Assembly: GCF_016405905.1 (NCBI RefSeq)
Contig: NZ_JAEFCB010000001.1
Span: 682,001-746,000, forward strand
From: Variovorax sp. IB41
Lineage (GTDB): Bacteria > Pseudomonadota > Gammaproteobacteria > Burkholderiales > Burkholderiaceae_C
Reading direction: 5' to 3'
DNA length: 64,000 nt
Numbering within the stretch: the stretch's first letter is position 1; each line of letters opens with the position of its first letter. Position numbers and translations under genes: made by a program. The notes under the pieces were generated by a model that ran no database searches, was not told the DNA's origin, and saw only the letters and a program-made list of their open reading frames with translations. Shown in pieces: positions 7,741 to 19,843 of this stretch.

Positions 7741-9069
7741 TCAGGCCGCCGCAGGAAAACGGACCACGGCCCGCAGGCCGCCCAACGTCGGGGACGGGGC
7801 CAGCGCGACCGTGGCGCCGTGCAGTTCCGCAATCGACTTGACGATCGCCAGCCCCAGGCCGCTGCCCGGCGCCTGCGGTTCGCCCGAGCGGTAGAAGCGG
7901 TCGAGCACGCGCTCGCGCTCCACCTCGGGCAGGCCCGGGCCGCTGTCGTCCACGCTGAGCTCGACCGCATCGCCGAGCTTGGCGATGCCGATGTCCACGC
8001 GCCCTTCCTCGGGCGTGTACTTGACGGCGTTGTCCAGCAGGTTGCGCAGCAGCATGCGCAGCGCCTCGGGCTGGCCTTCGACCACCGCCGCATCGGCATG
8101 CGCGACGCCGATGTCGATGCGCCGCGCCTGCGCGGCAGCGACAGCATCCGAGATCGCAAGACGCGCCACCTCGGCCAGATCGACCGGCTCCGGCTTCGCG
8201 CCCGCCGCCATGCTGGCCTCGTGCCGGGCCAGCGCGAGCATCTGCTCGACCAGCCGCGTCGAGCGGTCGATGCCGGCGACCAGCCGGCTCACCGCGAGCT
8301 CGCGCGCCGCATCGTCGGGCGCGCGCTGCAGGCCCTGCACCTGCAGCTTCAATGCCGCGAGCGGCGAGCGCAGTTCGTGCGCGGCATCGGCGACGAAGTG
8401 CTTCTGCGCATCGAAGGCATGGCGCACGCGGCCGAAGAGGAGGTTGAGCTCCTGCACCAGCGGGCGCACCTCTTCGGGCAGGCCCTCCTCGCTCACCGGC
8501 GACAGATCGTCGGCCTGCCGCGAGGCCACCTGCTTTCTCACGCGGGCCACCGGCGCGAGCGATCGGCTCACGACCCACCACACGACCAGCATCAGGAGCG
8601 GCGCCATCAGCGCCACCGGCGCGATGGTGCGCAGCGCCAGCGTGCCGGCCATGCTGCGCCGCGCCGCCATGTCCTGCGCCACCTGGATCACGAGGCCGCG
8701 CGTCTGCATCGAGAACACGCGGTAGGTGGTGCCGCGCGCGCGCACGTCGGCGAAGCCCAGCACCGCGAGTTGCGGCAGTGCCGCCTGGTCGGCCGATTCG
8801 AAGACGCGCACGCCGTCGGCGGTCCACACCTGCACCACGAAATCGAAGTTCTGCTCGCCGCCGCCGATGCCGCCGACCGCCGCGCTCGGTGGCAGGCCCG
8901 AGCGCAGCGACATCGCCATCTGCTGCATGTGGTAGTCGAAGATGTCGTCGGCCTCGTGCAGCACCGTGCGGTAGGCCACCAGCGCCTGCGCACCCGCGGC
9001 CAGCACGATGGCCGCGAGCAGGAACCACAGGAGGCGCGCGCGCAGCGATCCGGTGAGGCTGCGCGTCAT
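7741..9069 (-). CDS. Two-component sensor histidine kinase, QseC/PmrB-like
   Basis: About 442 residues. A first membrane helix (LLWFLLAAIVLAAGAQALVA, about 14-33), a periplasmic sensor region of about 115 residues, a second helix (about 148-168) and a HAMP-like linker lead to the phosphoacceptor His231 (HELRSPLAAL). The ATPase domain has N-box NLLDNAVKY, G1 DDSGPGLP and G2 GSGLGLAIVKSI. Its ATG overlaps the response regulator stop (ATGA), so the two are translationally coupled. The signal is unknown. Confidence 0.92.
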   Translation of the reverse strand: MTRSLTGSLRARLLWFLLAAIVLAAGAQALVAYRTVLHEADDIFDYHMQQMAMSLRSGLPPSAAVGGIGGGEQNFDFVVQVWTADGVRVFESADQAALPQLAVLGFADVRARGTTYRVFSMQTRGLVIQVAQDMAARRSMAGTLALRTIAPVALMAPLLMLVVWWVVSRSLAPVARVRKQVASRQADDLSPVSEEGLPEEVRPLVQELNLLFGRVRHAFDAQKHFVADAAHELRSPLAALKLQVQGLQRAPDDAARELAVSRLVAGIDRSTRLVEQMLALARHEASMAAGAKPEPVDLAEVARLAISDAVAAAQARRIDIGVAHADAAVVEGQPEALRMLLRNLLDNAVKYTPEEGRVDIGIAKLGDAVELSVDDSGPGLPEVERERVLDRFYRSGEPQAPGSGLGLAIVKSIAELHGATVALAPSPTLGGLRAVVRFPAAA

Positions 9070-9725
9070 ACCTTCGGCACCATGTAGCCGACGCCTCTGA
9101 CGTTGCGGATGAATTCGGCGCCGAGCTTTTTCCGCAGGCCGTGCACGTAGACCTCGACCGCGTTGCTGCTGATCTCGTCCTTCCAGCTGTAGAGCTTTTC
9201 CTCGAGCTGCGCGCGCGAGAGCACCATGCCCGGGCGCGCCAGGAGCGGCTCGAGCACCGCCCATTCGCGCGCCGACAGCACCACCGGCTGGCCCGCCACC
9301 GTGACCTCGCGCGTGGCGGGGTTGATGCTCACGCCCATGTGCTCGTACACCGGTTCGGCGCGCCCGGCAGCGCGGCGCAGCAGGGCGCGGATGCGGGCCA
9401 GCAGCTCATCGAGGTCGTAGGGCTTGAGCACGTAGTCGTCGGCGCCGGCATCGAGCCCTTCGATGCGCTGCTGCACCGAATCGCGCGCGGTGGCGATCAG
9501 CACCGGCATGCGCTGCTTGCGGGCGCGCAGGCTGCGCAGCACCTCCAGGCCGTCGCGGCGCGGCACGCCCAGATCGAGCAGCACCAGGTCGTATTGCTGG
9601 GTGCGAAGGGCCGACTCGGCGGCCTCGCCGTCTTTCACCCAGTCCACCGCGTATTGCTCGGCGCGCAGCAGGTCGAGCACGGCCTCGCCGATCATCACGT
9701 CGTCTTCGAGAAGCAGGAGTCGCAT
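9066..9725 (-). CDS. OmpR-family response regulator, PmrA/QseB-like
   Basis: A 219-residue response regulator. The receiver domain has acidic pocket Asp8/Asp9, phosphoacceptor Asp51 (LVLLDLG), Thr79 and Lys101 (LKPYD). The C-terminal winged helix (about 125-218) ends with SSNAVEVYVHGLRKKLG and the wing motif RNVRGVGYMV. It is the first gene of a minus-strand regulator-kinase-protease block. A PmrA-box-type repeat sits upstream of the protease but none was seen before this gene itself. Confidence 0.92.
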   Translation of the reverse strand: MRLLLLEDDVMIGEAVLDLLRAEQYAVDWVKDGEAAESALRTQQYDLVLLDLGVPRRDGLEVLRSLRARKQRMPVLIATARDSVQQRIEGLDAGADDYVLKPYDLDELLARIRALLRRAAGRAEPVYEHMGVSINPATREVTVAGQPVVLSAREWAVLEPLLARPGMVLSRAQLEEKLYSWKDEISSNAVEVYVHGLRKKLGAEFIRNVRGVGYMVPKV

Positions 9726-9784
9726 GGTTGTGTCCCGTTGTCCGGTCTGTGGGATTCGAGGCAGCGGCCGTGGCGAAGTTCAGT

Positions 9785-10555
9785 TCAGAGCAGCGAGCGG
9801 ACTTCGCGCGCGGCCTCGAACAGCAGCGGCAGCATCTCGCGCTGCAAGGCCTCTTCCTGGTAGCGCGTGCCCGACAGCACCACGTTGAGCGCGGCCACCG
9901 TGTGGCCCTGCATGTCGCGCAGCGGCACCGCGAGCGCCTGCACGCCGAGCTCGTGCTCTTCGCTGGCAAAACAATAGTCGTCCTTGCGCGTGCGGGCGAT
10001 CAGCTGGCGCAGGCCCCGCGCCTGCGTGACGGTGTGCGGCGTCAGCCGCGCCAGGTGCCGGCCCTTGAGCCACTGCGTGAGCTGGGTGGAGGCCATGGCC
10101 GCGAGCAGCACGCGCCCGGTGGAGGTCGCATGCGCCGGCAGCCGCGCGCCCAGGTGCAGGCCGTAGGCCAGCACCCGCGTGGGCGTGCCGTAGCTGCCGC
10201 TGCGCGCGACGATGACCACCTCCTCGCCATCGAGCACCACGGCGGAGAACGATTCGCCGGTCTGCGCCGCGAGGCGGTTGAGCGTGGGCTGCAGCGCGCG
10301 CGGCAGGCGCGACGAGGCGAGGTAGCTCCCAGAGAAGCGCAGCACCTTGGGCGCCATCCAGAAATAGCTGCCGTCGGTCTCCAGGTACCCGAGGTGGGCC
10401 AGCGTGAGCAGGTGGCGCCGGGCGGCGGCGCGCGTGAGGCCGGCGCGCTCGGCGGCCAGCGTGGCATTGAGGCGCTGGCGCTCGGTGTCGAAGCTTTCGA
10501 GCACCGCCATTCCCTTGGCGATGCCCTCGATGAAATCGGCCTTGGCGATGGTCAT
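9785..10555 (-). CDS. pobR: IclR-family regulator, probably PobR
   Basis: The 256-residue protein has an N-terminal winged HTH (LNATLAAERAGLTRAAARRHLLTLAHLGYLE, about 28-60) and an IclR effector domain ending in FASEEHELGVQALAVPLRDMQG. It resembles the PcaR/PcaU/PobR branch of IclR, which respond to aromatic acids. It is divergent from pobA with 132 bases between starts and a perfect palindrome in that gap. Activation of pobA by 4-hydroxybenzoate is inferred from this arrangement. Many longer readings upstream in this frame are antisense to pobA; the ATG at 10555 fits the family start. Confidence 0.88.
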   Translation of the reverse strand: MTIAKADFIEGIAKGMAVLESFDTERQRLNATLAAERAGLTRAAARRHLLTLAHLGYLETDGSYFWMAPKVLRFSGSYLASSRLPRALQPTLNRLAAQTGESFSAVVLDGEEVVIVARSGSYGTPTRVLAYGLHLGARLPAHATSTGRVLLAAMASTQLTQWLKGRHLARLTPHTVTQARGLRQLIARTRKDDYCFASEEHELGVQALAVPLRDMQGHTVAALNVVLSGTRYQEEALQREMLPLLFEAAREVRSLL

Positions 10556-10576
10556 TCGGGGTATGGATGGAAGTGT

Positions 10577-10593
10577 TGCGCGATCATCGCGCA
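10577..10593. promoter_or_regulatory. Candidate PobR operator
   Basis: TGCGCGATCATCGCGCA is a perfect 8-1-8 palindrome between the divergent regulator and pobA. A second, imperfect copy of its core (GCGATCAT, read on the minus strand) lies at about 10603-10610, 18-20 bases away. Position and symmetry fit an IclR-type operator controlling both genes. Confidence 0.6.
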
Positions 10594-10606
10594 CGCGTTC
10601 GCATGA

Positions 10607-12270
<1,664 letters not shown>

Positions 12271-12286
12271 GGTGTGTCTCCGTGCC

Positions 12287-12646
12287 TCAGGGGCAGACCG
12301 CCTCGACGTTGTTGCCGTCGGGGTCGATCAGGAAGGCCGCGTAGTAGGTCGGGCTGTAGTCGGCGCGCGGACCGGCGCCGCCGTTGTCGGTGCCGCCGGC
12401 CTCCAGGCCCGCCTTGTGGAAGGCCGCGACGGCCTTGTGATCGGGTGCGCGGAACGCGAGGTGCGTGCCCGGTCCGTTGGCGTCCTTGGCTGCGTAGAGC
12501 CAGAGGGCCGGCGCGTCGGCCGGGCCGATGCCGGCATAGCTGTCGTCGTGGGGGCCCGGCACATGGCCGAGCGGTGCGAGTGCGGCTTCGTAGAAGCGCT
12601 GGCTCGCGGCGAGGTCTTTGACTTTCAGTCCGATGTGGTCGTACAT
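12287..12646 (-). CDS. VOC/glyoxalase-family protein
   Basis: A 119-residue single VOC module pair: [23 protein letters not shown] opens the first beta-alpha-beta-beta-beta unit and [15 protein letters not shown] closes the second, with a metal-ligand His near the start (DHIGLKV) and Glu at the end (NNVEAV). The substrate cannot be told from sequence. Its start overlaps the 3' end of the AraC regulator gene by 22 bases, so the two are co-transcribed. Confidence 0.85.
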   Translation of the reverse strand: MYDHIGLKVKDLAASQRFYEAALAPLGHVPGPHDDSYAGIGPADAPALWLYAAKDANGPGTHLAFRAPDHKAVAAFHKAGLEAGGTDNGGAGPRADYSPTYYAAFLIDPDGNNVEAVCP

Positions 12647-13536
12647 GGCGATGGCTTCCTGCTTGATGAATGAACCAGGCGTTCATCATTGAGCAGGGCC
12701 GCCATGCGATCTTGGAGAATCTTGCGATCGCCCTTGGCGGCCTGGCGAAAGCCGCGCGGCGACACGCCGGCCGCACGGTGGAAGGTGCGAACGAAGTTGC
12801 TCAGGTCGGCAAAGCCCACATCGAGGGCCACGTCGGTCACGGGCCGGTCGTCGTCCGCCAGCAGGCGTGCCGCGTGGCGCAGGCGCGAACGGACCAGGTA
12901 CTGGTGGGGCGTCACGCCGAGCACCTGCGAGAACAGGCGCAGGAAATGGAAGGAACTGAGGCCCGCTTCGGCGGCCGCGCCTTCGAGGCCGATGTCGTCG
13001 TGGGAGTTGGCGTCGATCCACATCGCCGCATCGACCGCGCGGCGCCTGTCGCGCGGCGCGGCGGACTGCGGCGACGGCTTGCCGCGGCCGCCCACCACTT
13101 CGACGAAGCGGCTCGCGAACCACATGCCCAGTTCGTCGAGGCCGACGTCGCTCTCGCCCTCGGCCGCGACCTGCGCGAGTTCGCCGAGCACCATGAGTTC
13201 GGGCAAGGGCGGAAGCCCCGCGGTGCGCCAGGTCTGCCTGTCGCCGCCGACCAGGTCGACGAAGCCGGGCGAGAGATGGAACGCCAGGCACTCGTCGCCG
13301 CAGAGGTGGTGGTCGTGGGTGCAGACGTATTCGTCGCCGGGGCAGCCCACGAGCACCGAGCCGGCGACCAGTTCATACGCATGGCCGCGCGTGCGGTAGC
13401 CGAAGCTGCCCTTGCGCACGTACGAGACCGAGTAGCCCTCGTGCATCTCGGTGAACGAGGGCGCGCCCGGACCCGCGTCGCAGCGGTAGCTGGACACGCG
13501 GATCGGGTCGGTCTGCAGTTCGGTGGTGATGAGCAT
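12625..13536 (-). CDS. AraC-family transcriptional regulator
   Basis: About 303 residues. The N-terminal half is a cupin-like sensing domain with a His/Cys cluster ([24 protein letters not shown]) that might bind metal. The C-terminal AraC HTH pair (about 190-290) includes [22 protein letters not shown] and the family signature in [25 protein letters not shown]. It lies upstream of and overlaps the VOC gene, so it may regulate that operon and perhaps the molybdenum hydroxylase gene ending 45 bases before it on the same strand. Confidence 0.9.
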   Translation of the reverse strand: MLITTELQTDPIRVSSYRCDAGPGAPSFTEMHEGYSVSYVRKGSFGYRTRGHAYELVAGSVLVGCPGDEYVCTHDHHLCGDECLAFHLSPGFVDLVGGDRQTWRTAGLPPLPELMVLGELAQVAAEGESDVGLDELGMWFASRFVEVVGGRGKPSPQSAAPRDRRRAVDAAMWIDANSHDDIGLEGAAAEAGLSSFHFLRLFSQVLGVTPHQYLVRSRLRHAARLLADDDRPVTDVALDVGFADLSNFVRTFHRAAGVSPRGFRQAAKGDRKILQDRMAALLNDERLVHSSSRKPSPCTTTSD

Positions 13537-13580
13537 GGTGCTGTGCCCTTCGAACACCCTGTCGTTGTCGTGGAAGGCGC

Positions 13581-15911
13581 TCAGTCCACAGTGTGCATGG
13601 CCGCCCATACCCGCGACGGGCTCAGCGGCATGTGCAGGCGCGGCGCGGTCGCCGCGAGCCCGTTGCGCGCGAAGGCATCGGCCACCGCGTTCACGATGGC
13701 CGGCGTGGCGCCGATGGTGCCCAGCTCGCCCACGCCCTTCACGCCCAGCGGGTTGTTGGTGCAGGGCGTGGATTCGTCCATCTCCATGTGGAACATGGTG
13801 TCCACGATGTCGGCGCGCGGGGCGGCGTAGTCCATGAGGCTGCCGGTCACGGGCTGGCCGGTTTCGTGGTCGTACACCACCTGCTCGTACAACGCCTGGC
13901 CGATGCCCTGCACGGCGCCGCCTTCGAGCTGGCCGCGCACGATCATCGGGTTGATCACGCGACCCACGTCGTTGACCGAGCTGTAGGCCACCACGCTGAT
14001 TTCGCCCGTGGGCGGATCGAGCTCGATCTCGCAGATGTGGCAGCCGTTGGGCCAGGTCGGGCCGGCCACGGTGCTGGTGGAGTCCACGAAGATTTCGCGA
14101 TCGGGCTGCTTGCCTGCGAGCGTGAAGAGGTCGAGTTCGAGGTCGGTGCCGGCCACCGAGAAGCTGCCGCGGCTGTAGATGATGTCGTCGATGGCCGCCT
14201 CGAACTCCTGCGCCGCGAGCTCGCGCGCCTTGTCGATGGTGCGCTCCGCGCCGATGCGCACGGCCGAGCCGCCGGTGAAGAGCGAGCGGGAACCGGCGCT
14301 GCCGAAGCCGTCGCCGCGGTCGGTGTCGCCCAGCACGACGCGCACCTTCTCGATGGGCACGCCGAAGGCATCGACCGCCAGTTGCGCAAGCGAGGTGGCG
14401 ATGCCCTGCCCCATGGCGTTGACGGCGGAAAACACCTCGATCACGCCATCGGCCTGCACGGACACCGTGACGCGTTCTTCGAACACGTTGCCGCCGGTCC
14501 ATTCGAGGAAGGTGGCGATTCCGAGGCCCCGGTGCTTGCCGTTCTTCGCGGACTCGGCGGCGCGGGCCTCGAAGCCCTGCCAGTCGGCCAGCGTGAGCGC
14601 CTGGTCCATCACCGACTCGAAATTGCCGGTGTCGTAGACCTGTGCCATCGGGTTCTTGTAGGGCATCTGGTCGGGCTGGATGAAGTTCATCCGGCGCAGG
14701 ATGATGCGGTCGATGCCGGTCTGGCGCGCGGCCTCGTCCATCAGGCGTTCGATGGTGAAGATGGCCTCGGGCCGGCCCGCGCCGCGGTAGGCGCCGGTCG
14801 GTGCGGTGTTGGTGAGCACCGCCTTGAAATGGAAGTCGATGGTCTGGATGTCGTAGACGCTGGTCTGCACCCAGGGGCCGATGAGCAGCTGGATCGCGAC
14901 GCCCGTGCCGGTGGCATAGGCGCCCACGTTGGCGAGCGTCTTGATGCGCAGCGCGAGGATCTTGCCTTCGGCATCGAGCGCAAGTTCGGCCCGCGCCTCG
15001 ATGTCGCGGCCGTGCGCGCTGGAGAGGAATTCCTCGCTGCGGTCGGCCACCCACTTCACGGGGCGCTGGACCTGCAGCGCGGCGAAGGCGACCGCGATGT
15101 CCTCGGGATAGGCGCCAGTCTTCATGCCGAAGCCGCCGCCCACGTCGCCCACCACCACGCGCACCTTTTCTTTCGCAAGGCCGATGGCGGCGCACACGGA
15201 ATCGCGCACGCCCGAGGGCATCTGCGTGCTCATGCGGATCGTGAGGCGATCGGTCTTGGCGTCGTGCGCGGCGAGCACCGAGCGCGGCTCGATGGTGAGC
15301 GCGACCACGCGCTGGTTGATGACGTCGAGGGCCACCACATGGGCGGCCTTGGCGAAGGCGGCGGTCGCGGCCTCGCTGCTGCCGTGGCGCATTTCGGCGG
15401 CGATGTTGCCGGAGGCTTCCTCGCACACCTGCGGCGCGCCTTCGGCGGTGGCGCCGGCGAGGTCGACCACCATGGGCAGGTCTTCGTAGTCGACCATCAC
15501 GGCCTCGGCGGCGTCGCGCGCCTGCTGGACCGTCTCGGCGATCACGGCGGCCACCGCCTCGCCCACGAAGCGCGTGCGTTCGCTCGCCATGGCGTAGCGC
15601 GGCGGGCTGGCGCTGTCGCCGCCGTCGGCACGCTTGAACCCGGCGGCGCCCGGCATCGGCTTGACCCCCGCGGCCGCCATTTCGGCGCCGGTGACGACGC
15701 GCAGCACGCCCGGCATGGCGGCGGCGGTGCTGGTGTCGATGGAAACGATGCGTGCGTGCGGGTAGGGAGAGCGAAGGAAAACGAGATGCGCCTGCTCGGG
15801 GAGCGTCACGTCGTCCGTGTAGCGGCCTGCGCCTGCCAGCAGGCTTTCGTCCTCGAGGCGGCGCACCGCCTGGCCGCTGCCAAAGCGGGTGGGGTTGGGT
15901 TCAGTGGTCAA
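13581..15911 (-). CDS. CoxL/xanthine dehydrogenase-type molybdopterin-binding large subunit (lone)
   Basis: About 776 residues, the normal length of the large subunit of molybdenum hydroxylases. The [10 protein letters not shown] loop near residue 350 is the form II (non-CO-dehydrogenase) version of the active-site motif, so carbon monoxide is not the likely substrate. The catalytic Glu is probably in [14 protein letters not shown] near 720. A TTG start at 15911 is chosen because AAGAGGA lies five bases before it and the next residues ([32 protein letters not shown]) match the usual N-terminus; readings from ATGs further up lack conserved sequence. The Fe-S (CoxS) and FAD (CoxM) partners are absent nearby. 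Substrate unknown. Confidence 0.9.
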   Translation of the reverse strand: MTTEPNPTRFGSGQAVRRLEDESLLAGAGRYTDDVTLPEQAHLVFLRSPYPHARIVSIDTSTAAAMPGVLRVVTGAEMAAAGVKPMPGAAGFKRADGGDSASPPRYAMASERTRFVGEAVAAVIAETVQQARDAAEAVMVDYEDLPMVVDLAGATAEGAPQVCEEASGNIAAEMRHGSSEAATAAFAKAAHVVALDVINQRVVALTIEPRSVLAAHDAKTDRLTIRMSTQMPSGVRDSVCAAIGLAKEKVRVVVGDVGGGFGMKTGAYPEDIAVAFAALQVQRPVKWVADRSEEFLSSAHGRDIEARAELALDAEGKILALRIKTLANVGAYATGTGVAIQLLIGPWVQTSVYDIQTIDFHFKAVLTNTAPTGAYRGAGRPEAIFTIERLMDEAARQTGIDRIILRRMNFIQPDQMPYKNPMAQVYDTGNFESVMDQALTLADWQGFEARAAESAKNGKHRGLGIATFLEWTGGNVFEERVTVSVQADGVIEVFSAVNAMGQGIATSLAQLAVDAFGVPIEKVRVVLGDTDRGDGFGSAGSRSLFTGGSAVRIGAERTIDKARELAAQEFEAAIDDIIYSRGSFSVAGTDLELDLFTLAGKQPDREIFVDSTSTVAGPTWPNGCHICEIELDPPTGEISVVAYSSVNDVGRVINPMIVRGQLEGGAVQGIGQALYEQVVYDHETGQPVTGSLMDYAAPRADIVDTMFHMEMDESTPCTNNPLGVKGVGELGTIGATPAIVNAVADAFARNGLAATAPRLHMPLSPSRVWAAMHTVD

Positions 15912-16132
15912 CGTGGTCCTCTTGTGCTGATCCCCGGCGGGCAACGCTGGCCTGCTGGATCCGCTTATGGGGGGCAAATGGAAGCAGCACTATATGGGCT
16001 TCGGGGGTTCTTGTCCGCTTCGGCGAAAGGCTTGTGGCGCTTGGGCCGCAATCGTTTGCGAGACTTGCGGGCGGCGGCGCATTTTCCCCCAACCCGCAAG
16101 GGGTGCCGGCGAAGCCGTGTATACCTACGCCC

Positions 16133-16888
16133 ATGCGACAACTGCCCTGGCTCGAACCCGGAGATACCCTGCCCGACCCGTCATCGGCATGGGGCGTGGC
16201 CGACCCCGTTCCCGGCCTTCTGGCGGCGGGGGGCGCACTGGATGTCGATACGCTGGTGCAGGCCTACAGCCACTGCGTCTTCCCGTGGTTCAGCGACGAC
16301 CAGCCGATCCTGTGGTGGAGCCCCGATCCGCGCATGGTGCTGCAGGTGGCCGATTTCAGGCTGCACCGGTCGCTTCGCAAGACGCTGGTGCGATTTGCGG
16401 AAACGCCCGGCTGCGAAGTGCGCATCGACCATGATTTCGCGGCGGTCATCAAGGCCTGCTCGCTTTCGCCGCGCGTGGGCCAGTCGGGCACATGGATCGT
16501 GCCGGACATGGTGGAGGCCTACACGCAATTGCACGCTGCGGGCCATGCGCACAGCGTGGAAACCTGGATCGACGGCCAGCTCGCGGGCGGCCTCTACTGC
16601 GTGGCGCTGGGCCGCGCGGTGTTCGGCGAGTCGATGTTCACCCGCCGCCCGGACGCCTCGAAGATCGCGCTGGCCGCGCTGGTGAGCCTGTGCCGGCGCG
16701 CCGGCGTGCAGATGATCGACTGCCAGCAGAACACCGCCCACCTCGCCAGCCTGGGCGCCCACGAGATGCCGCGCAAGCGCTTCGTCGCCCACGTGGCCAA
16801 GGTCCGGGAACAGGAGGGGCCACGGTGGCAATTCGAGCCCGTATACTGGGCTGAACTCCTTTCCGCGCGACCTCTTTCACCGACGTGA
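16133..16888 (+). CDS. aat: Leucyl/phenylalanyl-tRNA--protein transferase
   Basis: The 251-residue enzyme adds Leu or Phe from tRNA to N-terminal Arg/Lys of proteins, marking them for ClpAP (N-degron pathway). Recognisable blocks are [68 protein letters not shown] and [15 protein letters not shown]. It starts a two-gene operon; the stop overlaps the GTG start of bpt, so both N-terminal aminoacyltransferases are co-translated. The upstream 220 bases hold no gene. Confidence 0.97.
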   Translation: MRQLPWLEPGDTLPDPSSAWGVADPVPGLLAAGGALDVDTLVQAYSHCVFPWFSDDQPILWWSPDPRMVLQVADFRLHRSLRKTLVRFAETPGCEVRIDHDFAAVIKACSLSPRVGQSGTWIVPDMVEAYTQLHAAGHAHSVETWIDGQLAGGLYCVALGRAVFGESMFTRRPDASKIALAALVSLCRRAGVQMIDCQQNTAHLASLGAHEMPRKRFVAHVAKVREQEGPRWQFEPVYWAELLSARPLSPT

Positions 16889-17634
16889 CGCACCTCAAGG
16901 ATCTCCCGCTTCACACGCTGCAGTTCTATGCGACGGCGCCCTATCCCTGCAGCTATCTGCCGGATCGCCAGGCCCGGTCGCAGGTGGCCACGCCCAGCCA
17001 CCTGATCCACAACGATGCCTACTCCGACCTCGTGCTCAGCGGCTTCCGGCGCAGCGGCATGTTCACCTACCGGCCCTACTGCGACGGCTGCCGCGCCTGC
17101 ATTCCGCTGCGCGTGCTGGCCAACAGCTTCCAGCCCACGCGCAGCCAGCGCCGCGCCGCCAAACAGCATGCCGACCTGCAGGCGCGCGTGCTCAAGCTGT
17201 GCTTCGTGCCCGAGCACTACCAGCTCTACCTGCGCTACCAGAACGGCCGCCACGCGGGCGGCGGCATGGACCACGACAGCATCGACCAGTACACCCAGTT
17301 CCTGCTGCAGAGCCGGGTCAATTCGCGGCTGGTCGAATTCCGCGAGACGCTGGCCGACGGCAGCGCGGGCGCGCTCAAGATGGTGTCGATCCTGGACGTG
17401 CTGAACGACGGCATCTCGGCCGTCTACACGTTCTACGAGCCCGACACGAGCGCCGGCTATGGCACCTACAGCGTGCTCTGGCAGATCGAGCAGGCGCGCA
17501 AGCTCGGCCTGCCGCACGTCTACCTCGGCTACTGGATCGAGCGCAGTCCCAAGATGCACTACAAGGCGCGCTTTTCGCCGCACGAAGTGCTGGTCGATGG
17601 ACATTGGCAGCCATCGGGCGATTTCACAAGGTAA
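16885..17634 (+). CDS. bpt: Aspartate/glutamate leucyltransferase (Bpt, ATE1-like)
   Basis: The 249-residue protein belongs to the bacterial ATE-like family, which attaches Leu to N-terminal Asp or Glu. The N-terminal cysteine motif [13 protein letters not shown] and the C-terminal [19 protein letters not shown] are hallmarks. The start is GTG at 16885, overlapping the aat stop as GTGA. Together with aat it gives complete leucine-based N-degron tagging. Confidence 0.95.
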   Translation: MTHLKDLPLHTLQFYATAPYPCSYLPDRQARSQVATPSHLIHNDAYSDLVLSGFRRSGMFTYRPYCDGCRACIPLRVLANSFQPTRSQRRAAKQHADLQARVLKLCFVPEHYQLYLRYQNGRHAGGGMDHDSIDQYTQFLLQSRVNSRLVEFRETLADGSAGALKMVSILDVLNDGISAVYTFYEPDTSAGYGTYSVLWQIEQARKLGLPHVYLGYWIERSPKMHYKARFSPHEVLVDGHWQPSGDFTR

Positions 17635-17664
17635 AATGGCGCCCGGTCATCACCGCACAGCGCC

Positions 17665-18495
17665 ATGAGAAAAAACCAATCCGACGTTCCTGCCGTTCCC
17701 GTGATCCAGGTGATCGAGCGCATGTTTTCGCTCATCGATGTCCTGGCGTCCCGAGAGGAGGCCATCTCGCTGAAGGAAATCAGCGAGAAGACCGGGCTCC
17801 ACCCTTCGACCACGCACCGCATCCTGAACGACCTGGCCGTCGGCCGGTTCGTCGACCGGCCCGAGGCCGGCAGCTACCGGCTGGGCATGCGCCTCCTGGA
17901 ACTGGGCAACCTGGTGAAGGGCCGGCTCAACGTGCGCGACGCCGCGCTGGGCCCGATGCGCGAGCTGCACAAGCTCACGCAGCAGCCGGTGAACCTCAGC
18001 ATGCGGCAGGGCGACGAGATCGTCTACATCGAGCGCTCGTACAGCGAACGCTCGGGCATGCAGGTGGTGCGCGCCATCGGCGGACGCGCAGCGCTGCACC
18101 TCACGTCCACCGGCAAGCTTTTCCTCGCGGCCGATGACCCGGCGCGGGTGCGCAGCTACGCCACCCGCACCGGCCTGGCAGGCCACACCCGCAACAGCAT
18201 CACGCAGCTGCCTGCGCTGGAGCGCGAGCTGTCGAAGGCGCGCCAGTACGGTATCGCGCGCGACAACGAAGAACTCGAACTGGGCGTGCGCTGCATGGCC
18301 GCCGGCATCTACGACGACCAGGGCAAGCTGGTGGCCGGGTTGTCGATCTCGGCACCGGCCGATCGGCTGGACGAAGGCTGGCTGCCCAAGCTGCAGGCGA
18401 CGGCCAATGAAATCTCGGGCGCGCTGGGCTTCAAGGACGGCGTGGCCGTGACGACACCCTCCCCGGCAGGCAACGCGCCCTCAGCAGGCGCCTGA
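17665..18495 (+). CDS. IclR-family transcriptional regulator
   Basis: A 276-residue regulator with a winged HTH (AISLKEISEKTGLHPSTTHRILNDL, about 33-60) and a C-terminal effector domain (LHLTSTGKLFLA, RDNEELELGVRCMAAGIYDDQG). The tail after about residue 260 is an Ala/Pro/Ser-rich extension. The neighbours are aat-bpt and a D,D-peptidase, neither a usual IclR target, so the regulated genes and ligand are unknown. A strong bidirectional terminator follows. Confidence 0.92.
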   Translation: MRKNQSDVPAVPVIQVIERMFSLIDVLASREEAISLKEISEKTGLHPSTTHRILNDLAVGRFVDRPEAGSYRLGMRLLELGNLVKGRLNVRDAALGPMRELHKLTQQPVNLSMRQGDEIVYIERSYSERSGMQVVRAIGGRAALHLTSTGKLFLAADDPARVRSYATRTGLAGHTRNSITQLPALERELSKARQYGIARDNEELELGVRCMAAGIYDDQGKLVAGLSISAPADRLDEGWLPKLQATANEISGALGFKDGVAVTTPSPAGNAPSAGA

Positions 18496-18521
18496 GCCTC
18501 TTTGCGAGGGCTCTGAACGAC

Positions 18522-18551
18522 AAAGCGGGCCCATGAGGCCCGCTTTCTTTT
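18522..18551. terminator. Bidirectional intrinsic terminator
   Basis: AAAGCGGGCC, a 5-base loop and GGCCCGCTTT form a perfect 10-bp stem followed by CTTTT. The A-rich left side makes it usable in both directions, ending the IclR gene and the convergent D,D-peptidase gene. Confidence 0.9.
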
Positions 18552-18594
18552 GTCGGTTGTCGGTTGTCGGCCGCTACTGCGGCGCTGCTGTTGC

Positions 18595-19809
18595 TCAGCC
18601 CGCGACCTGGTAGCTCACGTTGCGCGAAGCGGCTGGCGAGCCCGGCATGGCATGGGTCGCTTCGACCCAGCGGCGAACGCGCTCGGCATCGGCGATGCGG
18701 CTGAACTTGCCGGCCGAATCCAGGAACACCATGATCAGCTTGCGGCCGGCGACCTTGGCCTGCATCACGAGGCACTGGCCGGCTTCGTTGATGAAGCCCG
18801 TCTTCTGCACACCGATTTCCCAGTCAGGACTCTTCACGAGGCGGTTGGTGGTGTTGAACTGCAGCACGCGGTTGCCGACTTCGACCTGGTATTCAGGCGA
18901 GGTGGACAGCGAGCGCACGGTGGCATCGGAATAGGCGGCGTTGACCAGCAGCGCGAGGTCTTGCGCACTCGACTGGTTGCGGCTCGACAGGCCCGTGGGC
19001 TCCACGTAGCGCGTGTCCTTCATGCCGAGCATCTTGGCCTTGGCATTCATGATGCTCACGAAGGTCGTGAGGCCGCCCGGGTAGGTGCGGCCCAGCGCGT
19101 GCGCCGCGCGGTTTTCGCTCGACATCAGCGCCAGGTGCAGCAGTTCGCCGCGCGAGAGCGTCGTGCCGATGGTCAGGCGCGAGCGGCTGCCCTTTTCGGT
19201 GTCGACGTCGTCCTGGGTGATGGTGATCAGCTCGTCGTTCGGCAGATGGGCTTCGCTGATGAGCAAGCCGGTCATCAGCTTGGTGAGCGAGGCGATCGGC
19301 AGCACGGCATGGTCGTTCTTGCTGAACAGCACTTCGTGCGTGTCCTGGTCGATCACGAGGGCGACGCTGGACTTCAGGTCGAGCGCGTCGTCGGTGCCGT
19401 GCAGGCCGGCCATCTGGCCGAAGGACTGGCGCGGAGGCGCCTCGACGCGCACCACCGAGCGGCGCTGGACGGCCACCACGGTCTTGCCGTTCTTCTTGCG
19501 GATGGTGGCCACCACGTTGCGGCCGCCGCGAACGATCTTTTCGGCTTTTTCGCCTCGCTCGGCACGGCCGCCGCGCTGGACGACGGTGGCGACGCGCGGC
19601 CCCTTGGCGGAGGCGCTGCGCTTGACTTCGACCGGCACAGGGCCCTTCGCCTTCTTGGCGACAGAGGTCTTGGCGGCGGCGGGCTTTTCTTTCTTCGCAG
19701 CCTGGGCGCCAGGCAGCAAAAACGCCGTGGCGCAGAGCGCGACGGCGATGAATTTGAATGCGGGTAGGAACCGCTGGCTGGAAACTCGGCGGAGACGGGC
19801 TTCGGGCAT
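18595..19809 (-). CDS. pbpG: D-alanyl-D-alanine carboxypeptidase/endopeptidase (PbpG-like)
   Basis: About 404 residues. An N-terminal signal peptide (FIAVALCATAFLLPGAQA) is followed by a Lys/Ala-rich, basic linker of about 90 residues and a peptidase S11 domain. The catalytic motifs are SLTK (IASLTKLM), SEN (LMSSENRAAHALG) and KTG (QKTGFINEAG). It trims or cleaves peptidoglycan peptide cross-links in the periplasm. The order of sequence and the short C-terminus suggest the PBP7-type endopeptidase group rather than DacA/DacC. The ATG at 19809 has GGAG nine bases upstream. A promoter is visible before it. Confidence 0.9.
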   Translation of the reverse strand: MPEARLRRVSSQRFLPAFKFIAVALCATAFLLPGAQAAKKEKPAAAKTSVAKKAKGPVPVEVKRSASAKGPRVATVVQRGGRAERGEKAEKIVRGGRNVVATIRKKNGKTVVAVQRRSVVRVEAPPRQSFGQMAGLHGTDDALDLKSSVALVIDQDTHEVLFSKNDHAVLPIASLTKLMTGLLISEAHLPNDELITITQDDVDTEKGSRSRLTIGTTLSRGELLHLALMSSENRAAHALGRTYPGGLTTFVSIMNAKAKMLGMKDTRYVEPTGLSSRNQSSAQDLALLVNAAYSDATVRSLSTSPEYQVEVGNRVLQFNTTNRLVKSPDWEIGVQKTGFINEAGQCLVMQAKVAGRKLIMVFLDSAGKFSRIADAERVRRWVEATHAMPGSPAASRNVSYQVAG

Positions 19810-19843
19810 TAATAAATCTCCAGCGGCGACAAACGAGGACCGC

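Noticed and set aside
13593..16685. 1030-codon plus-strand frame opposite the molybdenum hydroxylase
   Set aside because: It is the antisense of a conserved CoxL-type gene and then runs out of frame into aat.
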